Origin: Verrucomicrobium sp.
GTDB lineage: Bacteria > Verrucomicrobiota > Verrucomicrobiia > Methylacidiphilales > GAS474
Reading direction: 5' to 3'
DNA length: 64,000 nucleotides
Assembly: GCA_028283855.1 (NCBI GenBank)
Contig: JAPWJX010000003.1
Coordinates: 496,001 to 560,000 of the forward strand
In this document: piece by piece, positions 59,191 to 64,000 of the stretch
Layout of the letters: each line of letters opens with the position of its first letter
Numbering within the stretch: position 1 is the first letter of the stretch
Translations under genes and position numbers: made by a program
The notes under the pieces: model-generated
What the model was told of the DNA's origin: nothing
Seen by the model: the letters and a program-made list of their open reading frames with translations, nothing else
The model's database searches: none

Positions 59191-59214
59191 CCCCGCCCGC
59201 CGCGGCGAGAGGTC

Positions 59215-59250
59215 TTGACAAATATTGAATTTTCAGTAAATATTGAAAAT
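59215..59250 (+). promoter_or_regulatory. gbsR-type gene promoter with overlapping operator
   Basis: Consensus TTGACA (59215-59220), a 17-bp spacer and AAATAT (59238-59243) place transcription at the ATG at 59251. Direct repeats AAATATTGAA (59220-59229, 59238-59247) and an inverted pair ATTTTCA/TGAAAAT (59229-59235, 59244-59250) overlap the promoter, as expected for autorepression. Confidence 0.65.
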
Positions 59251-59787
59251 ATGGATGCGGCTCTGGACCCCGCTCTCGTTGAAGCCAGGGATGAATTCAT
59301 CGCCCATTGGGGGGCGATGGGGAGCGCCTGGGGGATCAACCGCACCATGGCCCAGATCCACGCTCTGCTCATGACCAGCGAGCGGCCCCTCACCACGGAC
59401 GAGGTGATGGCCGAGCTGAAGATCAGCCGGGGCAACGCGCATCAAAACCTCAAAGAGCTCATCGATTGGGGGCTGATTCGGACGGTGCTCCGCAAGGGGG
59501 AGCGGAAGGAATACTTCGAGTCGGAGAAGGATGTCTGGAAAATGTTTTGCACCATCACCCGGGGCAGAAAGCGCCGGGAGATCGAGCCGGTGGCCGGGGT
59601 GCTGCGCGCGTGCGAGGCCAAGACGCGCTCCCTGAAGGGGGAGCAGGCGGCGGCCTTCCATAAACAGGTCAAGGCGCTCGGCGAGTTCATCGGCTTGGCT
59701 GAGGCGGTGATGGAGCGCGTCTCGCGCACGGAGCGGGGGATCCTTATGTCTCTGGCTTTGAAGTTCCTTGGGAAAAAGAAGAGCTGA
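59251..59787 (+). CDS. GbsR/MarR-family transcriptional regulator
   Basis: A 178-aa winged-helix regulator. WGINRTMAQIHALLMTSERPLTTDEVMAELKISRGNAHQNLKELIDWGLI (about 28-78) is the GbsR-type DNA-binding domain, followed by a wing with RKGERKEYFES and a C-terminal helical dimerisation part. GbsR represses choline and betaine genes in Bacillus; no such genes are here, so the ligand is unknown. It starts a three-gene unit with an SRPBCC membrane protein and an epimerase. The upstream TTG at 59215 is the promoter -35, not a start. Confidence 0.85.
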   Translation: MDAALDPALVEARDEFIAHWGAMGSAWGINRTMAQIHALLMTSERPLTTDEVMAELKISRGNAHQNLKELIDWGLIRTVLRKGERKEYFESEKDVWKMFCTITRGRKRREIEPVAGVLRACEAKTRSLKGEQAAAFHKQVKALGEFIGLAEAVMERVSRTERGILMSLALKFLGKKKS

Positions 59788-59840
59788 ATTTTTCGCCCCG
59801 GCGTTACGCGGGGTAAGGGTAACCCAAAAAGGAGGTCACT

Positions 59841-61205
59841 ATGGTGGAAGGTATCAAGAACTGGCTGGCCGCTCCAATCGGGCGGTGGGCCTATTTCTCG
59901 CAAGGGTTCATTCTCATTGCGGTGAAGTACAATCTGGATCGCGTGATTGCCTGGGTTGGTTTTAGGCGCACGTGGCAGATGTCGAGCTATGTGAAGCCGC
60001 ATGCCAGCGCGTCGATCGATGCCGTGGGCGTTTCGGAGCAGGGGTTTTATTTGGCGCTTCTCCTCACTGCGCTTCCGTTCCTTTTCATGGGGCTCGCGCT
60101 GACGTGGAAGCGGCTCAAGTCGGCGGGGCTTCATGGGGGGCTTTGCCTTCTGTTCTTCGTGCCGGCGGTGAATCTGCTGTTTTTCCTTTTGCTCAGCCTT
60201 CTTCCTCCCCGCTCCGCTGAGAGGGCGAGCAGCGTCCCTCCGCCGTTGCCGGGGGGATGGGATTGGCTGACGGGAGCCCTGGGCAGCATCGGGATCGTCG
60301 GCCTGGTGGGGACCGGACTGGTGGTGCTGGGCGTGAAGGTGCTGCACAACTACGGCTCGGGCCTTTTCGTTGCGCTTCCGTTCGAGCTCGGACTGACATC
60401 GGTGCTGATCTACAATTACCGGTGGCCCAGGGGCCTGGGAGCGAGCCTTAGGGTGGCGGTGCTGCCGGTGGTTTTTATTGGCGCGGCTTTGTTTGCCATT
60501 CCGTTTGAGGGCCTGATTTGTCTTCTCATGGCGGCGCCGATCGCGCTGGTTTTGGCGCTGGCCGGGGGCCTTGTCGGTTATGCGATCCAGAAGGCGAGGC
60601 ACGCCCGCGTCTCTCCCGTGGTCGCGGCGGCGATCCTTGCCGCGACGCCGTTGTTCATGGGCATGGAGAGCTGGATCGATTTGGAACCGCCCGTCTTGCA
60701 GGTGAGCTCCCAGGTCGATATCGACGCGCCGCCGGAAAAGGTTTGGCCGAACGTCGTCGCCTTTTCGGCGATTCCGGAAAAGCGGGAGTGGCTTTTCCAC
60801 ACCGGCATCGCCTATCCCACGCACGCCCGGATCGACGGGTGCGGCGTCGGCGCCGTGCGCCACTGCATTTTCTCGACGGGAGAATTTGTCGAGCCCGTCC
60901 AAAAATGGGACCCGCCGCGCCTTCTGGCGTTTTCTGTGACGCATCAGCCGGAGCCGCTGGATGAGCTGACTCCGTATGCGCACATCCACCCACCCCACTT
61001 GGACGGCTACATCGTTTCAAAGCACGGGGAGCTTCGCCTGGTGCCGCTGGCGGGAAACCGCACGCGGCTGGAAGGGACGACGTGGTACACGAACCGGATC
61101 TGGCCCGTGAATTACTGGGAGCTCTGGAGCGACTTCATCATCCACCGCATCCATCTGCGCGTGCTGAATCATATCAAGGCCCTCTCGGAAACCACCCCGG
61201 CTTAG
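59841..61205 (+). CDS. membrane protein with C-terminal SRPBCC domain
   Basis: A 454-aa protein. Residues 1-280 contain six or so hydrophobic segments (for example GFYLALLLTALPFLFMGLALT and GLICLLMAAPIALVLALAGGL). Residues about 290-450 form a soluble SRPBCC-like domain (VDIDAPPEKVWPNVVAFSAI, ending in the long C-terminal helix), a fold that binds hydrophobic ligands. A strong AAGGAGG lies 5 nt before the ATG, unlike most genes here. Base composition is lower in G+C. It probably senses or handles a lipid-like ligand for the cassette. Function is unknown. Confidence 0.75.
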   Translation: MVEGIKNWLAAPIGRWAYFSQGFILIAVKYNLDRVIAWVGFRRTWQMSSYVKPHASASIDAVGVSEQGFYLALLLTALPFLFMGLALTWKRLKSAGLHGGLCLLFFVPAVNLLFFLLLSLLPPRSAERASSVPPPLPGGWDWLTGALGSIGIVGLVGTGLVVLGVKVLHNYGSGLFVALPFELGLTSVLIYNYRWPRGLGASLRVAVLPVVFIGAALFAIPFEGLICLLMAAPIALVLALAGGLVGYAIQKARHARVSPVVAAAILAATPLFMGMESWIDLEPPVLQVSSQVDIDAPPEKVWPNVVAFSAIPEKREWLFHTGIAYPTHARIDGCGVGAVRHCIFSTGEFVEPVQKWDPPRLLAFSVTHQPEPLDELTPYAHIHPPHLDGYIVSKHGELRLVPLAGNRTRLEGTTWYTNRIWPVNYWELWSDFIIHRIHLRVLNHIKALSETTPA

Positions 61206-61217
61206 TCCGGCCCTCCG

Positions 61218-62258
61218 ATGAAAATCGTTCTTCCCGGCGGCACGGGCCAGGTGGGGACGCTGCTGGCCCGCGCCCTTCATCGCGACGGGCATGAGGTCGT
61301 CGTCTTGAGCCGGCGGGTTCGGCCGGCCCCCTGGCGGGTGGTGGCTTGGGACGGCCGGACCGTCGGGGCGTGGGCCGGGGAGCTGGAGGGGGCGGACGCC
61401 GTGATCAATCTGGCGGGTCGGAGCGTCAATTGCCGTTACGGCCCGGAGAACCGGCGGGAGATCAAAGACTCCCGGGTGGATTCGGTCCGGGCGGTCGGCC
61501 TGGCGATCGCCGGTGCCGCGCGTCCCCCCGCCGTTTGGCTGCAAGCCAGCACGGCGACGATTTACGCCCACCGCTACGACGCCGCCAATGAGGAGGACGG
61601 GCTTTTGGGCGGCGGCGAGCCGGGGGTTCCCGAAACGTGGAACTTCAGCATCGATGTGGCCACGTCTTGGGAAAAAGCGGTAGAGGAGGCGGGGCCGCTG
61701 CCGAAAACCCGCGTGGTTTTGCTGCGCTCGGCCATTGTCATGACGCCCGGGGCCGGCGGCCCGTTTAACCTGTTGTCCTGGCTGGTCCGCCTGGGGCTGG
61801 GGGGACGCTCGGGCGACGGAAAGCAATACGTCTCGTGGATTCACGGGGACGACTTTGTCCGGGCGGTTTATTGGCTGATAGAAAACGGGGGGCTTTCCGG
61901 CTGCGTCAACCTCGCCGCCCCCCAACCCCTGTCGAACGCTTCGTTCATGCGGGGACTGCGCCGGGCTTGGGGCGTTCCTTTCGGCCTGCCTGCGTCCGCC
62001 TGGATGCTGGAGATTGCGGCGTTCTTTCTGAGGACGGAGACGGAGCTGGTCCTGAAAAGCCGCTATGTGGTGCCGGGACGGCTGTTGCGGGAGGGCTTTG
62101 CCTTTCAGCACCCGCAATGGGAAGAGGCCGCGCGCGATTTGCGGCGTTACCGCCGCTCGATCACGACCTGCTTCAGGCGGCCGCCGGGCATTTCCACGCT
62201 GCGGGTGGCCACTTCGGGGTCGTCTTTGAAGGCCTGGTGCACGGTCCACCGCTCGTAG
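61218..62258 (+). CDS. TIGR01777-family epimerase with an abnormal C-terminal extension
   Basis: A 346-aa SDR-like protein of the YfcH/TIGR01777 group. The NAD motif is LPGGTGQVGTLLARAL, NLAGRSVNCRY and QASTATIYAHRY are family landmarks, and the C-terminal DUF1731 part ends with FAFQHPQWEEAARDLRRYRR near residue 313. That is where the family ends and where the convergent jag gene's stop lies. The remaining 33 or so residues are pure antisense of jag, so the native stop seems to have been lost. It is the third gene of the GbsR cassette. Confidence 0.85.
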   Translation: MKIVLPGGTGQVGTLLARALHRDGHEVVVLSRRVRPAPWRVVAWDGRTVGAWAGELEGADAVINLAGRSVNCRYGPENRREIKDSRVDSVRAVGLAIAGAARPPAVWLQASTATIYAHRYDAANEEDGLLGGGEPGVPETWNFSIDVATSWEKAVEEAGPLPKTRVVLLRSAIVMTPGAGGPFNLLSWLVRLGLGGRSGDGKQYVSWIHGDDFVRAVYWLIENGGLSGCVNLAAPQPLSNASFMRGLRRAWGVPFGLPASAWMLEIAAFFLRTETELVLKSRYVVPGRLLREGFAFQHPQWEEAARDLRRYRRSITTCFRRPPGISTLRVATSGSSLKAWCTVHRS

Positions 62259-62614
62259 GCGTTCATGGGGGGCAGGGTCTCGGTCTCGCCGGTCTGGCGG
62301 ACGCGCTCGGCCCGGACGCGGATCTGCTCCAGAAATTCGTGCTCTTCCTTCTGCCGGTAGCCCTCGACGTCGACGACGATGCGGCCGCCGTCCCCCTCTC
62401 CCCGGTCGATCATCCGGTTGAGGAGGTATTGCAGGTCGTCGACGGTGCGCCCGTCGCGCCCGATGAGGCGCGCGGGCTCGCGCGTGCGGATGTTCAGCAG
62501 CACGCGGTCGCGCGCGGTGTCGTGGCTCTCCTCGATCTCAAAGACGAGGCCGAGGTGACCCAGCATCAGTTCCAGGACTTCCCGCGGACTTTGCCCTTCC
62601 TGTACGGTGCTCAT
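62147..62614 (-). CDS. jag: Jag/KhpB RNA-binding protein (KH and R3H domains)
   Basis: A 155-aa protein lacking the N-terminal Jag_N segment of longer homologues. A KH-like domain with LIGRDGRTVDDLQYLLNRM (about 50-70) is followed by an R3H domain with MNAYERWTVHQAF (about 118-130). KhpB-type proteins bind RNA and affect cell division and elongation. It is 40 nt downstream of yidC, the usual arrangement. Its 3' 112 bp overlap the epimerase gene on the other strand. Confidence 0.9.
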   Translation of the reverse strand: MSTVQEGQSPREVLELMLGHLGLVFEIEESHDTARDRVLLNIRTREPARLIGRDGRTVDDLQYLLNRMIDRGEGDGGRIVVDVEGYRQKEEHEFLEQIRVRAERVRQTGETETLPPMNAYERWTVHQAFKDDPEVATRSVEMPGGRLKQVVIERR

Positions 62615-62654
62615 AAAAATCGTGTCCCCTTATCCTGCCCGCGCGCAGGGCGGC

Positions 62655-64000
62655 TTACGACTTCTTTTTCTTTTTGATGCGGTGCAGCAGCGGGATGGGT
62701 TTGCGCAGGTTGTGGTAGGTCTGCACGGCGGTGACGAGGTTGTTAACTGTCCAGTAGAGGGCCAGCGCGGCGGCGAAGTTGTAGAAGAGGACCAGCATGA
62801 CCAGGGGCATGAATTGCATGATTTTCATCTGCGGGTTTTCGGTGGCCTGCGGCGTCATCTTCATGACGACCCACTGGCTGACGGCCATGATGATGGGCAG
62901 GGGGTTGACCGGCAGGTGCAGGCCGGGCAGGAGGGCGATGGTGTCCGGTTTCACCAGGTCGTGGACCCAGAGCCAGGACTGGTGGCGGAACTGCACCGCG
63001 CTCTGCAGCATGGTGTAGAAGCCGAAGAAGATGGGGATCTGGATGAGGACGGGCAGGCAGCCGCCGACGGGGTTGACTCCGTATTCCTTGTAGAGCTTCA
63101 TGACTTCCATCTGCATGCGCTGGGGGTCGCTCTTGTATTTCTCGGAAAGTTCTTTCTGTTTCGGCGCCAGGGCCTGCATCTGCTTCATGCTGTGGTTGGC
63201 GGCGGACTGGAGGGGCCAGAAGATGATTTTCAGCGCCAGGGTCAGGAAGACGATGACCCAGCCGTAGTTGGGGATGACGTGGTGGAGGGCTTCCAGGATG
63301 CTCATGAGCGGGATGGCGACCCAGCTCCAGAAGCCGAATTCCATCAGCTCTCCCGCGCCGTGGCCCAGGGCGGCCAGGCGGCCGTGCTCCTTGGGGCCGG
63401 CGTAGAGGACGTAGTGTTCCGTGCGGGTTTCCCCGGCGGCCAGCGTGAGGGGGGCGAAGCGGGCTTCCGCCTGGATGCCGGTGGCGGGGCGGAAGACGCC
63501 CGCGTCGACGCCGGGGGGGAAGACGGTGACGGGGCGGCCGACGACGGAGGAGATGGGCCGGTCGGCGGGGGGGACGACGACGAGGGCGAAGAAGCGGTTT
63601 TTCACCGCCGCCCAGCGCAGGTCGGTTTCCTTTTCCGGGCTGGAGACGGCGTCGCGCGCGGGGTGGGCGCCGAAGCTTAGAAAGCCGTTGGAGGGGTTGA
63701 ACTCGCCCGGGTTGACGCGGCCGTAGCGCTTGCCCTCGTCCTGGGCCCAGTTGGCGCTGACGGTCTGCGGCAGGTCGCCGTCGTAGAGGGGCAGGGCGGC
63801 GCCGATTTCCATGCCGTATTCCGGCAGGGTGACGGCCTGCGCGCCGGGGTTGGTGATCTTCTGTTCCAGCTCGATCTGGTAGCCGTCGCCGGGGGCCAGG
63901 GTGTAGCGGCGCTCCAGGCGGAGGCCGCCGGGAAGCGTGCGGGTGTAGGTGACCGACTGCGCGTCGGAGGACTGCGCGTACGCGGCGGGCGCGGCGTCCC
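62655..64000 (-). CDS. yidC: membrane protein insertase YidC (partial, N-terminus outside window)
   Basis: This Sec-partner insertase integrates inner-membrane proteins. The frame is open to the right edge, so the first residues are missing and about 447 are visible. The first part is the large periplasmic P1 beta-domain (YTRTLPGGLRLERRYTLAPGD and onwards). The conserved insertase core follows: WVAIPLMSILEALHHVIPNYGW, KQMQALAPKQKELSEKYKSDPQRMQMEVMKLYKEYGVNP, GCLPVLIQIPIFFGFYTML, and the last helix FNFAAALALYWTVNNLVTAVQ. It ends in a basic tail (HRIKKKKKS), which binds ribosomes in some homologues. It is upstream of jag. Confidence 0.95.
   Translation of the reverse strand, partial: DAAPAAYAQSSDAQSVTYTRTLPGGLRLERRYTLAPGDGYQIELEQKITNPGAQAVTLPEYGMEIGAALPLYDGDLPQTVSANWAQDEGKRYGRVNPGEFNPSNGFLSFGAHPARDAVSSPEKETDLRWAAVKNRFFALVVVPPADRPISSVVGRPVTVFPPGVDAGVFRPATGIQAEARFAPLTLAAGETRTEHYVLYAGPKEHGRLAALGHGAGELMEFGFWSWVAIPLMSILEALHHVIPNYGWVIVFLTLALKIIFWPLQSAANHSMKQMQALAPKQKELSEKYKSDPQRMQMEVMKLYKEYGVNPVGGCLPVLIQIPIFFGFYTMLQSAVQFRHQSWLWVHDLVKPDTIALLPGLHLPVNPLPIIMAVSQWVVMKMTPQATENPQMKIMQFMPLVMLVLFYNFAAALALYWTVNNLVTAVQTYHNLRKPIPLLHRIKKKKKS

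Overview
The window is about two-thirds G+C by eye and almost fully coding. It looks like chromosomal DNA of a member of the Verrucomicrobiota. The pointers are a small secreted protein resembling the exosortase-associated TIGR04073 family, a prepilin-like protein of the type common in the phylum, a secreted protein with an SHD1-like N-terminus, and a GYF-domain coiled-coil protein. This is an inference from protein resemblance; no rRNA gene is present. I see no prophage, insertion sequence or CRISPR array. One tRNA (Asn-GTT) is present.

Layout. 1-6.7 kb: a secreted dienelactone-hydrolase-like protein (cut by the window edge), glutamate dehydrogenase, trpG-trpE and the divergent uvrA. 6.7-7.3 kb: a large non-coding inverted repeat. 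7.3-14.7 kb: a secreted TPR protein, a lower-GC secreted protein, a glycosyltransferase, a stand-alone 5'-3' exonuclease, a tandem rhodanese pair and a pseudopilin. 14.8-22.9 kb: clpP-like, hisI, purU, cysK, a nucleotidyltransferase-Xer recombinase-rnc run, hemB and upp. 22.9-30.8 kb: a GYF/coiled-coil protein, a divergent histidine kinase and response regulator, NamZ, tRNA-Asn, and a divergent HxlR regulator and SDR oxidoreductase. 30.9-48.7 kb: MDR oxidoreductase, AraC-MGMT fusion, GH31 glucosidase, GNAT, EamA exporter, nagA, transketolase, a YhaM-like HD protein, a PRISE-like reductase, an esterase, an RNA uracil methyltransferase, a Na/Pi cotransporter and several hypotheticals. 48.8-54.1 kb: a frameshifted oxidoreductase, dnaB, mnmG with an internal parS-like site, and a DUF2062 protein. 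54.1-59.2 kb: a zinc locus, znuA-znuC-znuB divergent from a CobW-type metallochaperone and a WD40 protein. 59.2-62.3 kb: a lower-GC GbsR-SRPBCC-epimerase cassette. 62.1-64 kb: jag and yidC (cut by the window edge).

Working together. TrpG and TrpE form anthranilate synthase. NamZ, NagA and GH31 suggest sugar and cell-wall salvage. ZnuABC, CobW and WD40 form a zinc import and allocation unit. YidC and Jag belong to the membrane-insertion block often found near the replication origin, and the parS-like palindrome in mnmG also suggests origin proximity.

The most notable signals are: the parS-like 16-mer inside mnmG; the roughly 525-bp inverted repeat after uvrA, whose palindromic core recurs inside the 3' end of znuC; a repeated promoter layout (TTG-type -35, 17-18 bp, TA---T -10) whose -10 often ends only 6-10 nt before the start codon, implying many leaderless or near-leaderless mRNAs; the WD40-containing zinc locus; and several genes with lost catalytic residues, a lost stop codon or a frameshift.
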